Source of the DNA: Microbacterium pseudoresistens
Lineage (GTDB): Bacteria > Actinomycetota > Actinomycetes > Actinomycetales > Microbacteriaceae
DNA length: 64,000 nucleotides
NCBI RefSeq assembly: GCF_013409745.1
Contig: NZ_JACCBH010000001.1
Location: 1,922,001 to 1,986,000, forward strand
Direction of reading: 5' to 3'
The first letter of the stretch is position 1; every line of letters begins with the position of its first letter. A program made the position numbers and the translations under genes. Positions 34,615-43,637 of this stretch are shown one piece after another. Below the pieces are notes generated by a model. That model searched no databases and was not told the DNA's origin. It saw nothing but the letters and a program-made list of their open reading frames with translations.

Positions 34615-35448
34615 ATGAACATGAGACGAACAAAGAGTCAGGACGCCTCGACATCGATGAGCAGCGTGATCCTGAAAGCGAAGGGTCTATCCAAGTCCTT
34701 CAGGATGACGACGGGAGATCATCACGTCTTGAAGGACGTCGACCTGCAGATCGAAAGAGGATCCTTCACGTCGATCATCGGTCCTTCCGGGTGCGGGAAG
34801 TCCAGCTTGCTCATGTGCCTGTCCGGTCTTTCCAAGCCGACGTCCGGTGTTGTCGAGATCGACGGCAGAGAGGTGACATCACCGCCGGAAGAGGCCACTT
34901 ATCTCTTTCAGCAGTACTCGAAATCGGTGTTTCCTTGGCGCACCGTCCGGGAGAACGCTGAATTCGGAATGGAAGTCTCGGGCGTCCCCAGAAAGACCCG
35001 TCGAGAGCGATCCGCCAATATTCTCGATCGTGTCGGGCTCGCCAAGTTCGCTGATCGGTATCCCAGCGAGCTCTCCGGTGGGATGCAGCAACGGCTCGCG
35101 ATCGCACGAGCCCTCGTCTGCGAGCCGCAGGTGCTGCTCATGGACGAGCCGTTCAGCGCCGTCGACGCTCTCACCCGGGCGCAACTCCAGGATCTTGTGC
35201 TGGATATCTGGGAAGAAGCGGGTCTCACGATCATCTTTGTCACGCATGATGTGGAAGAGGCCGTCTACCTTTCCGACCGTGTGATCTCGCTCGGCCGCGA
35301 TGCCGCAGGAATCCAACTTGACGTCGAAGTGGATTTGGCACGCCCGCGTAATCAGATCTCGACCCGTGAGTCTGCGGAGTTCATGTCGTACCGTCATGAA
35401 CTTCTTGATCTCGTACTGTCTGACCACCACCCGGATGGGAGCGCCTGA
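34615..35448 (+). CDS. ABC importer ATPase, NitT/TauT type
   Basis: A 277-residue nucleotide-binding protein. Walker A is GPSGCGKSS, the signature LSGGMQQRLAIARAL, Walker B VLLMDEPFSAVD and the switch His is in FVTHDVEEA. It energises uptake with the receptor encoded 45 bp upstream and the permease whose ATG overlaps its stop (TGATG). ATG 34615 and ATG 34621 both follow GGGAGAGG; the first is given. Confidence 0.9.
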   Translation: MNMRRTKSQDASTSMSSVILKAKGLSKSFRMTTGDHHVLKDVDLQIERGSFTSIIGPSGCGKSSLLMCLSGLSKPTSGVVEIDGREVTSPPEEATYLFQQYSKSVFPWRTVRENAEFGMEVSGVPRKTRRERSANILDRVGLAKFADRYPSELSGGMQQRLAIARALVCEPQVLLMDEPFSAVDALTRAQLQDLVLDIWEEAGLTIIFVTHDVEEAVYLSDRVISLGRDAAGIQLDVEVDLARPRNQISTRESAEFMSYRHELLDLVLSDHHPDGSA

Positions 35449-36209
35449 TGCGGCTGTTCCACACGCGGTTCACAGGAGTGCTCCTGCTGATCGTATTGGC
35501 TGCTGTCTGGCAGCTCGTGGCCACACTCAATGTGATGAATTCGTCGAGTCTGCCGACGGTGACGGAGATCCTTTCCTCGTTGTGGGAGCTCACCGTCTCC
35601 GGAGAGCTGCCGAGTGAACTCGCGCTCAGTCTGCAACGTGTGGCGATCGGGTACGGGCTTGCAGTGATCATCGGCGTCGGACTGGGTCTGGCCATGGGCT
35701 ACTCACGTGCTCTTCATAACCTGCTCGAGCCGGTCACCGAGTTGCTCCGACCGATACCGAGTCCTGCATACATCCCCTTGGCCATCCTCTTCCTCGGGCT
35801 GGGGGAGTCGATGAAGATCTTCGTCATCGCGTTCTCGTGCACCTTTCCCATTCTGCTGAACACCTTCAGCTCGATCCGGGCGGTGGACCTGGTTCTCGTC
35901 GACACGGGGCGTACTTTCGGCGCGAAGCGGTTCGATCAGATCGTCAAGATCTACCTTCCTTCTGCTCTGCCGGGCATTTTCACAGGTATGCGGGTCGCGC
36001 TGGGCATCAGCCTCATCGTGGTCGTGATCGCGGAGATGGTTGCCAGCGGTGGCGGCATCGGCTATTTCATCCTGAATGCACAGCGCTTGTTCCAGGTGCC
36101 CGAGATGTATGCAGGAATCGTGACGTTGGCGGTGACGGGATACCTTCTGAATCTCATCTTCGTGGTCATCGAAGGCAGGGTGCTGCGCTGGCAGCCGAAG
36201 TCGGTGTGA
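35448..36209 (+). CDS. ABC importer permease, NitT/TauT (SsuC) type
   Basis: A 253-residue permease with about six membrane helices. The EAA loop that contacts the ATPase reads DTGRTFGAKRFDQIVKIYLPSALPGI. Only one permease gene is present, so the channel is probably a homodimer. Third and last clear component of the importer at 33.6-36.2 kb. Confidence 0.9.
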   Translation: MRLFHTRFTGVLLLIVLAAVWQLVATLNVMNSSSLPTVTEILSSLWELTVSGELPSELALSLQRVAIGYGLAVIIGVGLGLAMGYSRALHNLLEPVTELLRPIPSPAYIPLAILFLGLGESMKIFVIAFSCTFPILLNTFSSIRAVDLVLVDTGRTFGAKRFDQIVKIYLPSALPGIFTGMRVALGISLIVVVIAEMVASGGGIGYFILNAQRLFQVPEMYAGIVTLAVTGYLLNLIFVVIEGRVLRWQPKSV

Positions 36210-36284
36210 GTTGGTGGTGAGTGCCCGAGGAGCGGACGTCGCGACGTCGATCTGGGCAGAGGAGCCGTTGCGGGTGACCGCGTC

Positions 36285-37448
36285 GTGAGTACCGGCAGGG
36301 CGGCCGTACCACTGCGCGAGGACGTCTTCACGCAGACGACGATCTTCCTGTTCTCGGTGTCCTTGGGGATGGCGACCGTGATCGTCCCGCTGCTGGCCAC
36401 CGCCGCCGGATACCAACTCGGCGTCGTGGGCTTTCTCATCGGCGTCTCGGCCATAACGCAGATCGTGGCCCGAGCGGGCATGGGCGTGCTCATGGACCGG
36501 TTCAGCACGCGGACCTTCATACTCGCCTCGCTCCTTCTGCTGGCCGCGTCGTGCGCAGTGCTGGCCGCCAGCGACGCACTCTGGGCATTCATCGTCTCCC
36601 AGTTGCTTCAGGGCGCCGGGCGCGCATACTTCTTCACCGGCACGCAGACGCACGTCGTGCGGGGGACGAGGCCGGCGGTGTCGGCTCTGGCGATCATGAA
36701 CGTGACGAACGGCATCGGTCTGCTCGTCGGCCCGCTGCTCGCCGGATTCATCGGCGACAGCTCGCTGATCCTCGCGCTCGTCGTTGCTGCGGCAATCGCC
36801 GGAGTGGCGATCCTGACCTGTGTGTTTCTCGTCCGCTACGAACCCTTCGTGAAGCAACAGCCCATCGAAGGGGAAGTGAAGCCGTCACGGATGTGGCGTC
36901 GCTCGGGAGTGATGACGGCGGGGTGGATGGGGGCGGTAGCCGGCGCATGGCGTGGCATCCTGAACTCGTATCTTCCCTTGCTGATCACGCAGGCCGGCCA
37001 TTCGATCCCGGTGGCCGGCGCGATGATGACGCTTGCGAATCTTGCCGCTCTGGGAGGATCGGCGGTTGCGACGCCCGTGCGCAGGCTGGGCATTCCGATC
37101 TCCACGGTGCTCGGCACCGCTCTCGTCTCGCTGGGCACCGCTGCGATGGCGCTTTCGACGGCGAACTTCGTGTGGTCCGGCATCTTCCTCGCCATCTCCG
37201 GCATCGGTGCCGGGGTTCTGCAGACGCTCGGGCCGGCGCTGGGTGCCGAGTCGGTCGATCCGCAGGAGCGCGGGCGATCGATCGCGGCGATCGGGACGTT
37301 CCGCGCCATCTCGCTGCTGATCACGCCGATGGGCATCGGTGCGCTGGTCTTCGTGCTCCCCTCGGCGGCGGTCGCCACCGCTGTGGTGGCAGTCGCGGTC
37401 GCCGTTCCGGCGATGGTGATGCGCGGATCGGGCTCCGCCCGCTCCTGA
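36285..37448 (+). CDS. Major facilitator superfamily transporter
   Basis: A 387-residue membrane protein with about twelve predicted helices in two halves. A loop after helix two contains GVLMDRFSTRTF, the MFS D-R-F/x-R signature. The C-terminal half lacks a clear substrate motif. It starts with GTG 36285, 75 bp after the permease gene, and is probably in the same transcript. It may import a related aromatic acid or export a toxic intermediate. Confidence 0.8.
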   Translation: MSTGRAAVPLREDVFTQTTIFLFSVSLGMATVIVPLLATAAGYQLGVVGFLIGVSAITQIVARAGMGVLMDRFSTRTFILASLLLLAASCAVLAASDALWAFIVSQLLQGAGRAYFFTGTQTHVVRGTRPAVSALAIMNVTNGIGLLVGPLLAGFIGDSSLILALVVAAAIAGVAILTCVFLVRYEPFVKQQPIEGEVKPSRMWRRSGVMTAGWMGAVAGAWRGILNSYLPLLITQAGHSIPVAGAMMTLANLAALGGSAVATPVRRLGIPISTVLGTALVSLGTAAMALSTANFVWSGIFLAISGIGAGVLQTLGPALGAESVDPQERGRSIAAIGTFRAISLLITPMGIGALVFVLPSAAVATAVVAVAVAVPAMVMRGSGSARS

Positions 37449-37474
37449 AGCGGTCTGGAAGTACGTATCCGAGA

Positions 37475-37500
37475 GATTCGGGGATGACGATCCGCGAATC
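37475..37500. terminator. Candidate bidirectional terminator hairpin
   Basis: The arms GATTCG and CGAATC enclose a second GGAT/ATCC pairing around a GACG tetraloop, with one G-G mismatch between the stems. It sits between the convergent MFS and ferredoxin-reductase genes and overlaps the reductase stop codon. No long T-run follows on either strand. Confidence 0.45.
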
Positions 37501-38758
37501 AGCGCTGTAGATGATCCTTCAACGGAATCTTCAGGTCGCCCGCTGCCTCGACCGGGATGTTTCCGCCGACCTCGAGGATTCGGCGAACCGTCATATAGTC
37601 GCGGGGGCTGTTCACGGACTCGACGGAGACGATCTCGCCGTCGCGGTAGTACAGCGTGGAGAACTGCTCGCTACCCGGCTGACCGCGCACGACGGCATGG
37701 TCGTATCCCATGGAAAGCCCCGCCATCTGCAGCTTCAGATCCGCTTGGTCCGACCAGAACCAGGGCACGGGCGGCTTCCCCGGTTCACGCCCCAGCAGGG
37801 CAGCCGCCGCAGACTTCGCCTGAGCGATCGCGTTCGGCACCGACTCGATTCGGATCTCGCCATGTACGGGGTGGGCTGTGAGAGCGCAGTCGCCCGCCGC
37901 CACGATTCCCCCGATTCGCGTGCGGCCGGCTTGGTCGACCCTGATCCCTCGCGCATCCGCAAGCCCAATCGAGGATGCTAGTTCCGTGTGAGGGAGCAGC
38001 CCGATGCCGACGACGACCACCTCGGCTTTGATGGCTCGGCCGTCGCTGAGCCCGACCCCGGTGACGCGGCCGTCGGCGCCGTGGAAGCTGGTGACGGTGG
38101 CATTCAGCTCGATCCGGGTTCCGCGCCGCGTGTGGGCATCCGCGTAGAACCGTGACATCTCCGGTGCGACGGCGCGGGCCATCAAGCGGTCGAGCGCTTC
38201 CAGGACTGTCACGTCCTTGCCCTTTGCCGTCGCGGTCGCGGCGATCTCCAGGCCGATGAAGCCGCCGCCGACGATGGCCACGTGGTCTGCGGCGTCGAGT
38301 TCGGCGCGCAAGGCAGTCGCGTCGTCGATCGTCCGCAGATAGTGGATGCCCGCCAGGTCGGCTCCGGGAACGCTCATCCGACGAGGAGTACCGCCCAGGG
38401 TGAACGCAAGACGTGAGAATCCGATCGTCTCTCCGTCGCTGGTCGTCGCGGTTCCGGAGCTGCCGTTCTCATCGTCCAGGGTGATCGAGTCGATCCACAT
38501 CCCGCTCTGGATGGCGATGTCGTGGAGGTCGTAGAAGTCGGCGTGACGCAGTGTCAGATCCGGGGATGCCGCCTGTCCGGCCAGGAAGGCCTTGGACAGG
38601 GGCGGTCGCTGGTAGGGGAGGTGGGCCTCGCCGCCGACGACGGTGATCGGATCGAGGTCGCCGAGTTCGCGGAGGCTGGACGCGACCTGAAGTCCGGCTT
38701 GCCCAGCGCCGATGACGAGGGTTCGCCCGCGGGCAGCATGCGACTGAACGTGGTCCAT
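37499..38758 (-). CDS. Ferredoxin reductase (FAD/NADH, rubredoxin-reductase type)
   Basis: A 419-residue flavoprotein with an FAD motif VIGAGQAGLQVAS, the YQRPPLSKAFL segment typical of oxygenase-coupled ferredoxin reductases, a NADH motif IVGGGFIGLEIA and GIVAAGDCAL. It passes electrons from NADH to a [2Fe-2S] ferredoxin. The only plant-type ferredoxin in the window is the one before the Rieske gene at 22.7 kb, so these likely form one three-component system despite a 14-kb gap. ATG 38758 is chosen for GAGGAG 5 nt upstream. Confidence 0.9.
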   Translation of the reverse strand: MDHVQSHAARGRTLVIGAGQAGLQVASSLRELGDLDPITVVGGEAHLPYQRPPLSKAFLAGQAASPDLTLRHADFYDLHDIAIQSGMWIDSITLDDENGSSGTATTSDGETIGFSRLAFTLGGTPRRMSVPGADLAGIHYLRTIDDATALRAELDAADHVAIVGGGFIGLEIAATATAKGKDVTVLEALDRLMARAVAPEMSRFYADAHTRRGTRIELNATVTSFHGADGRVTGVGLSDGRAIKAEVVVVGIGLLPHTELASSIGLADARGIRVDQAGRTRIGGIVAAGDCALTAHPVHGEIRIESVPNAIAQAKSAAAALLGREPGKPPVPWFWSDQADLKLQMAGLSMGYDHAVVRGQPGSEQFSTLYYRDGEIVSVESVNSPRDYMTVRRILEVGGNIPVEAAGDLKIPLKDHLQR

Positions 38759-38784
38759 GGTTCTCCTCGAGACTAACGGCATAA

Positions 38785-38795
38785 CCATTAGACCA
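38785..38795 (-). promoter_or_regulatory. Operator-like site E upstream of the ferredoxin reductase gene
   Basis: On the minus strand TGGTCTAATGG lies 27-37 bp upstream of the reductase ATG and includes a possible -10 hexamer TCTAAT. It shares TGGTCTA with sites A and D. Confidence 0.5.
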
Positions 38796-38836
38796 CACCG
38801 AGACGGCGTTTCGTCACTCAGCCGGGTCGAACGCTG

Positions 38837-39574
38837 TCATTCCTTGACGCGAGCGAGGCGCGCTGCTGTTCTCTTCAGGTGTCGCTCGAGGATCGTTCGC
38901 GCACCGTCGAGATCTTTGGCCTCAAGGGCATCGATAATTGCGCCGTGCTCGCTGACACCCTTGGTGCCCGTGTTGGCCGCCGAGTTCTTGGCCTCGTGAA
39001 GTGACAGAAGCAGGGAGCCGCGGAAGCTGTGCATCATCGCCTCGATCGCCGGGTTGTGCGTGCATCCGGCCAACCGCACGTGAAATGCCGCGGACATGTC
39101 TGTGGAGTAGATTCCCTCCGCGTTCGCCGCCTTGGCATCGGCGACGAGCTGGCGAAGCTCGACGATATCCTCTGGTGTTGCGCGCTCAATGGCCAGCGGG
39201 AGGACGCCCAGTTCGAAGATCTGGCGAGCTTCGGTGACCGCGGCTGCCGTGATCGGAGACAGCGAGAGCAGTTGCGCGAGATTGTCGCCGACGAGTTCCG
39301 GTGACGGCGCCGTCAGGAACGAACCTCCCTGGGCGCCGACTCGTACCTGGATCAGGCCCGTCGCCTCGAGCACACGGAGTGCTTCGCGCACCGTGACCCG
39401 GCTGACACCGAACTGCTGACAGAGCTCGCGCTCGTTCGGGAGGCGGTCTCCGGGGCGCAAGCTTCCGTCTTGGATCAACTGCTTGATCTGGTCGACGATC
39501 ACCTGAGACGCACGGTCTACGGTCACCCGGTTGAAGCGTGGCTTCGGGGGCACGGTGGAGGGTGTGTCAGACAA
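38837..39574 (-). CDS. GntR-family regulator, FCD (FadR/VanR) subfamily
   Basis: A 245-residue repressor-type protein. The N-terminal winged helix-turn-helix contains RLPNERELCQQFGVSRVTVREALRVLE. The C-terminal FCD domain has the metal-site residues Asp and His in DMSAAFHVRLAGCTHNPAIE and later His in SEHGAIIDAL. Such proteins usually release DNA on binding a carboxylate ligand. The start is TTG 39574, with AGGAG 7 nt upstream. It is the best candidate to bind the repeated operator motif around 21.8-48.6 kb, including one copy upstream of its own gene. Confidence 0.9.
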   Translation of the reverse strand: MSDTPSTVPPKPRFNRVTVDRASQVIVDQIKQLIQDGSLRPGDRLPNERELCQQFGVSRVTVREALRVLEATGLIQVRVGAQGGSFLTAPSPELVGDNLAQLLSLSPITAAAVTEARQIFELGVLPLAIERATPEDIVELRQLVADAKAANAEGIYSTDMSAAFHVRLAGCTHNPAIEAMMHSFRGSLLLSLHEAKNSAANTGTKGVSEHGAIIDALEAKDLDGARTILERHLKRTAARLARVKE

Positions 39575-39670
39575 GAACGTCTCCTGTCGTTAGATGGCTG
39601 GAGCAATGCGCGAGGCGTCGTGTTCCGGAGTGTCCATGGAGCGATCGTCTGATCGTGCGCGTTGTCAAAT

Positions 39671-39681
39671 AGGTTAGTCCC
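39671..39681. promoter_or_regulatory. Operator-like site F upstream of the GntR gene
   Basis: AGGTTAGTCCC shares the nine-base core GGTTAGTCC with the sites at 22666 and 48635. It lies about 100 bp upstream of the regulator's TTG, next to a minus-strand TTGACA. Autoregulation of the GntR gene is the natural reading. Confidence 0.5.
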
Positions 39682-39711
39682 AAAACGCGCGAGGAGAGGT
39701 TCTGCGCGTCA

Positions 39712-40503
39712 TCACGCGCCTCGGAACCGCGGCTTTCTCTTCTCCCGAAACGCTGCGATGCCTTCTCTTCGATCTTCGGACGTGCGGATGATCGTGTTGA
39801 GCATCGATTCTTGACGATGTGCGGTCATCAGATCGAGGTTCTCCGCGTCCCGGATGACCTTTTTCGCGAATCTCATGCTCAGCGGAGCGTTCTCAGCCAG
39901 GACGTCGGCGAGTTGTTCCGCCGTCGCGGCAACCTCGTCTTTGGGAACCACCTGAGTGACCAGCCCCCACTCGGCAGCGGTTGCGGCATCGTAGCGTGCA
40001 CCCGTGAGCACCATCAGCGATGCTCGGGTCGGTCCGATGATTCTGGTGAGGAGGGTCGTTCCGCCGAGCGCGGGAAACATACCGATCCGGGACTCCGGGA
40101 GGGAGACCTCCAGTCCCTCTGCGGCGATCCGCAGATCACACGCGAGCGCGAGCATGAGACCACTCCCGAGAGCGAAGCCATGCATCGCGACGATGGTCGG
40201 CACCGGGACGTCCGACCATCGGACGTTTAGCCGATCGCGCAGTTCACGGTTCAGATGCTCCGCCGGTGACGATTCGTCGTGCTCTCGCAGGTCGTGGCCA
40301 GCGCAGAAGCCGGCTCCCTCACCACGGAGCAGTATGACGCGAACCGAGGGGTCGCGTTCTGCGCGATCGGCGACATCGAGAAGCCGATCGATGACGGCGC
40401 GATTCATCGCGTTCCGTGCCTCGGGCCGGTTGAGATCGACACGGAGAACTCCGTTCGAGTCGAGCGCGACCCGGACCGGGTCGTCGGCGGAGGTCGCGTT
40501 CAT
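39712..40503 (-). CDS. Enoyl-CoA hydratase/isomerase family protein
   Basis: A 263-residue crotonase-fold enzyme. The oxyanion hole segments are GAGFCAGHDL and HGFALGSGLMLAL; SLPESRIGMFPALGG carries the acidic residue region. It acts on an acyl-CoA thioester. It lies 2 bp downstream of the acyl-CoA synthetase gene in the same operon, so it may handle the acyl-CoA formed there, either as a hydratase of a side-chain beta-oxidation route or as a lyase paralogue. Confidence 0.87.
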   Translation of the reverse strand: MNATSADDPVRVALDSNGVLRVDLNRPEARNAMNRAVIDRLLDVADRAERDPSVRVILLRGEGAGFCAGHDLREHDESSPAEHLNRELRDRLNVRWSDVPVPTIVAMHGFALGSGLMLALACDLRIAAEGLEVSLPESRIGMFPALGGTTLLTRIIGPTRASLMVLTGARYDAATAAEWGLVTQVVPKDEVAATAEQLADVLAENAPLSMRFAKKVIRDAENLDLMTAHRQESMLNTIIRTSEDRREGIAAFREKRKPRFRGA

Positions 40504-40505
40504 CG

Positions 40506-42644
40506 TCAGCTCCTCTCCGTGCGATCGCCCAGAGACAGTACGACATCAAGCGCGACGGCCCCCCGACCGGCGCGCAGCGCGAGCAGAGGATTCACCTCGA
40601 TCACTTGCACTTGAGGAAGAGCGGTGACCATTTCGGCCATCCGCGTCATCGCCGCTGTGACGGCGGCAACGTCGTATGCCGGACCCCCTCGATACCCTTC
40701 GAGCACACGAACGATCTTCGTGCGGCGAAGCAGTGCCTCCGCGCGATCCGTCGTCATGCTCTCCGCGCGGCCGATGACGATGTCGTCATGCAGTTCGGTC
40801 AGCAATCCGCCGCTTCCAACCATGACGACGTGGCCGACTTCCACGTCGTATTTCGCGCCGAGGATCAGTTCCACTCCGCCTGAGAACATTGGAGTGACGA
40901 GCACTCCTTCGAGCGCGACGTGTGATCGGGAGGAGGCCTGCGCGATTCGGGCGTAGGCGTCGACCAGTGCCCGTTCGTCGGCTATCCCGAGCTCGACGAG
41001 GCCCAGATCGGACTTGTGCGTGACTTCGGCGGTGACAGCCTTCAACACCACCGGATAGCCCACTGCGCCGGCGGCGGCCAGGAGTTCCGACTCGCTGTGC
41101 GCGACGAACTCGGGAGGGACGGTGATCCCGAACTCTTTCAGAAGCGCCTTTCCTTCTGGTTCGGAAGCCACCGCATCCGGTCGTGATGAGACCTGGTCGA
41201 TGGTGGCTACGGCAGCCTTCGTCGGTGCGGTCATCGCGAGCTGTCCCGCGGACGGTTGACGGCTGGCGCGCTCCCTAGCCAAGGCGGCGATCGCGTCGTC
41301 GACGCCTTGCAGAACGCCGACATCGCGAAGCTCCCGCCGGAACTGCGCTCCATAGCCGGTCACGCTCTCTTTCAGCAGCGAAAACGCGGAGATTGACGTG
41401 TCCGTCTTGCGGGCGATGTCCTCGATGCGGCGCAGATATCCACCGGATCGAGGCGTCCGCGCATTGTCGGGGAGATTCTCTTGGACAAGGACTGTTCCGA
41501 ACTCCGGCGCCTCTGTGAGTATCTGCACGCATCTGCTGAAGACCTCCGGTCTCGTCAGTCCGAGGAAGCCGATGTCCAGGGGGTTTCCCACGTGTCCGCC
41601 CATCGGCAGCAGTGCCTCAAGCTCCGAGACGGTTTCGTCGCGCAACGCAGCGAACTCGACGCCGTGTTCTTCAGCGGCTTCGAGGATCAGCGATCGGAGT
41701 CCGCCGGAGTACACGACCGCGGCCACGCCGTCATTTCGTGGCCTCTTGGCGTGGCCGAGCAGGTTCAGCAGTTCGATGCCCTCTTCGAGAGTATGTGCAC
41801 GGATGACTCCCAAGTCTTCGCAGAGTGCGTCGAATGCCTCGATCGAGCCGACGAGCGCTCCGGTATGCGCCTTCGCGGATTCCCTCACCTCGTCGGTGCC
41901 GCCGATCTTGACGGCCACGACAGAAGTTCCGGTGCGGCGCGCGGCGACGCATGCGCGAATGAAGGCCTCGCGATCGCGAATCGCCTCCAAGAAGACCATG
42001 ATCACGCGCACACCCTCATCGTCGGCGAAGTACTCGATGAAGTCGGCCGTCGTGCTCCCGAGCTCATTGCCCGTCGTCACGGCGTAGGCGATCGGTGCGC
42101 CGCGCTTGTGAAGAGCTCGAGCCGCGAAGAGTATGACGCCCCCACTTTGCCCGACGACCGCGATTGGCGCAGGATCGGGCACGAGTTCGATCTTCGCGGT
42201 CAGATTGGCGAATCCCGTTTGCGCCGCGAAGTTGCCTAGGCAGTTGGGACCAGTCATCGCGAAATCCGCCCCCGCGATGGCTGCCCCGATCTGTGCAGCC
42301 AGCTCAGCCTCGGGCCCTTCGCTTGCGCCGCCGATCTCCGATGCATAGACGGTTGCGCTCTTGGCTCCGACGGCGATGGCCTCTTCGATGACCGTGGGCA
42401 CGTGCTTCGCACTTACGAGCACGGCGACATGCTCCGGCGGTTGCGGCAGTGCGCTCAGGGACGCGTACACACGCTCCCCCCATACCTCATCTCGTGACGG
42501 ATTCACGAACTGCGTCGTGCCGCGGAAGCCGTTCGAGCTAAGGTTCCTCCGAATCACTTCAGTGAAGCCGCCTTCCTGTGCGCCGACGAGCGCGATGTGC
42601 TTCGGATCGAAGAGTGTACGGATACTGTCGCTGCTGACTGCCAT
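40506..42644 (-). CDS. ADP-forming acyl-CoA synthetase (FerA-like feruloyl-CoA synthetase candidate)
   Basis: A 712-residue NDP-forming acyl-CoA synthetase with a fused layout. It has an N-terminal CoA-binding domain (DPKHIALVGAQEGG), a ligase domain with the likely phospho-His in ESAKAHTGALVGS, and a C-terminal ATP-grasp domain (KALLKEFGITVPPE, VVLKAVTAEVTHKSDLG). The sphingomonad feruloyl-CoA synthetase FerA belongs to this class, unlike AMP-forming Fcs (family knowledge). Divergence from a hydroxycinnamoyl-CoA lyase homologue supports a hydroxycinnamate substrate. ATG 42644 has GGAAAGGG upstream. Confidence 0.82.
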   Translation of the reverse strand: MAVSSDSIRTLFDPKHIALVGAQEGGFTEVIRRNLSSNGFRGTTQFVNPSRDEVWGERVYASLSALPQPPEHVAVLVSAKHVPTVIEEAIAVGAKSATVYASEIGGASEGPEAELAAQIGAAIAGADFAMTGPNCLGNFAAQTGFANLTAKIELVPDPAPIAVVGQSGGVILFAARALHKRGAPIAYAVTTGNELGSTTADFIEYFADDEGVRVIMVFLEAIRDREAFIRACVAARRTGTSVVAVKIGGTDEVRESAKAHTGALVGSIEAFDALCEDLGVIRAHTLEEGIELLNLLGHAKRPRNDGVAAVVYSGGLRSLILEAAEEHGVEFAALRDETVSELEALLPMGGHVGNPLDIGFLGLTRPEVFSRCVQILTEAPEFGTVLVQENLPDNARTPRSGGYLRRIEDIARKTDTSISAFSLLKESVTGYGAQFRRELRDVGVLQGVDDAIAALARERASRQPSAGQLAMTAPTKAAVATIDQVSSRPDAVASEPEGKALLKEFGITVPPEFVAHSESELLAAAGAVGYPVVLKAVTAEVTHKSDLGLVELGIADERALVDAYARIAQASSRSHVALEGVLVTPMFSGGVELILGAKYDVEVGHVVMVGSGGLLTELHDDIVIGRAESMTTDRAEALLRRTKIVRVLEGYRGGPAYDVAAVTAAMTRMAEMVTALPQVQVIEVNPLLALRAGRGAVALDVVLSLGDRTERS

Positions 42645-42673
42645 CTCTGCCCTTTCCAAGGCGACCAATGCGA

Positions 42674-42688
42674 TGATATGTTCTATCA
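42674..42688. promoter_or_regulatory. Inverted repeat in the synthetase/lyase divergent control region
   Basis: TGATA-TGTTC-TATCA, a perfect 5-bp dyad with a 5-bp centre, lies in the 153-bp spacer between the divergent acyl-CoA synthetase and lyase genes. AAAAGTTTTCGCTTTTCGC follows at about 42693-42711. The dyad is a plausible operator for the IclR regulator encoded at 43638-44405. Confidence 0.45.
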
Positions 42689-42797
42689 CAGAAAAGTTTT
42701 CGCTTTTCGCCCATTACAGCATGAGATCACAGTGCAGTGCCAGCCCTGCGGGCGCTGGTCCCATCACCGAGCGGTATCGAAAGTCGAGGATGAACGA

Positions 42798-43613
42798 ATG
42801 AGCAACTACGAGACGATCAGGGTCGATCGAGACGATGCTTTGACCACGGTGACGCTGTCGCGTCCCGAGAAGAAGAACGCGATGAACCCGCAGCTGCACG
42901 AGGAGATGCACGATTTTCTCAGCCGGCAACTCCATGACAAGAAGACGAAGGCCCTGGTCATCACGGGCGCTGGCGATGCCTTCTCGGCGGGAATGGATCT
43001 GAAGGAGCACTTCGCTGACCTGGCGTCCGACATCGATGAGCTCAACAGAGTCCGCTACCTGTCACAAGATTGGCGAGGCCGTTTGCTTCCGCTTCAGCCC
43101 GCGGTGACGATCGCGAGGGTGAACGGATTCTGCTTCGGGGGTGCGTTCCCCATCGTCTTGGGGTGTGATCTCGCCATTGCTGCTGACGAGGCCAAGTTCG
43201 GTTTGTCGGAGATCAACTTCGGTCAGGTCGCCGGAGGGCCCGTCTCCAAGATGCTCGGTGATGTGCTGCATCCGCGTGATGTGATGTATCACCTGTTGAC
43301 CGGCGAGCCCTTCTACGGCCCTCGTGCCGCGGAGATCAAGTTGGTGAACTCTTCGGTGCCCGGCGCGGATCTGGACGATGCCGTTGCGGTCCTCGTGGCG
43401 AGTCTCCTCGAGAAAAAGCGGGAGACGCTTGCGCTCGCGAAGCGTCTGTACCGCAACAGCATTCATATGCAGCGAGAGGGTGCCTTCGCATACGCGAACG
43501 CGACCGTCGCAGAGCTTTCCCAGGCGACCAAAGGCGAATGGCTGGAGAAGGGGGTGGGGGGATTCATCAGCAAGGAGTTCAAGCCCGGAGAGAACGCATA
43601 CCGAGCCTCCTGA
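42798..43613 (+). CDS. p-Hydroxycinnamoyl-CoA hydratase/lyase (feruloyl-CoA lyase)
   Basis: A 271-residue crotonase-family enzyme with subfamily-specific motifs: SAGMDLKEHF, ARVNGFCFGGAFP and KFGLSEINFGQVAGGPVSK. The Glu in SEINFG corresponds to the catalytic Glu143 of the Pseudomonas enzyme. The Tyr75 position of that enzyme (LKEYF, from memory) is His here. The reaction would be hydration and retro-aldol cleavage of feruloyl- or coumaroyl-CoA to the benzaldehyde and acetyl-CoA. ATG 42798 is preceded by GAGGA. It is divergent from the acyl-CoA synthetase. Confidence 0.85.
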   Translation: MSNYETIRVDRDDALTTVTLSRPEKKNAMNPQLHEEMHDFLSRQLHDKKTKALVITGAGDAFSAGMDLKEHFADLASDIDELNRVRYLSQDWRGRLLPLQPAVTIARVNGFCFGGAFPIVLGCDLAIAADEAKFGLSEINFGQVAGGPVSKMLGDVLHPRDVMYHLLTGEPFYGPRAAEIKLVNSSVPGADLDDAVAVLVASLLEKKRETLALAKRLYRNSIHMQREGAFAYANATVAELSQATKGEWLEKGVGGFISKEFKPGENAYRAS

Positions 43614-43637
43614 CCGCCGTCCCGGATGTATAGAGTC

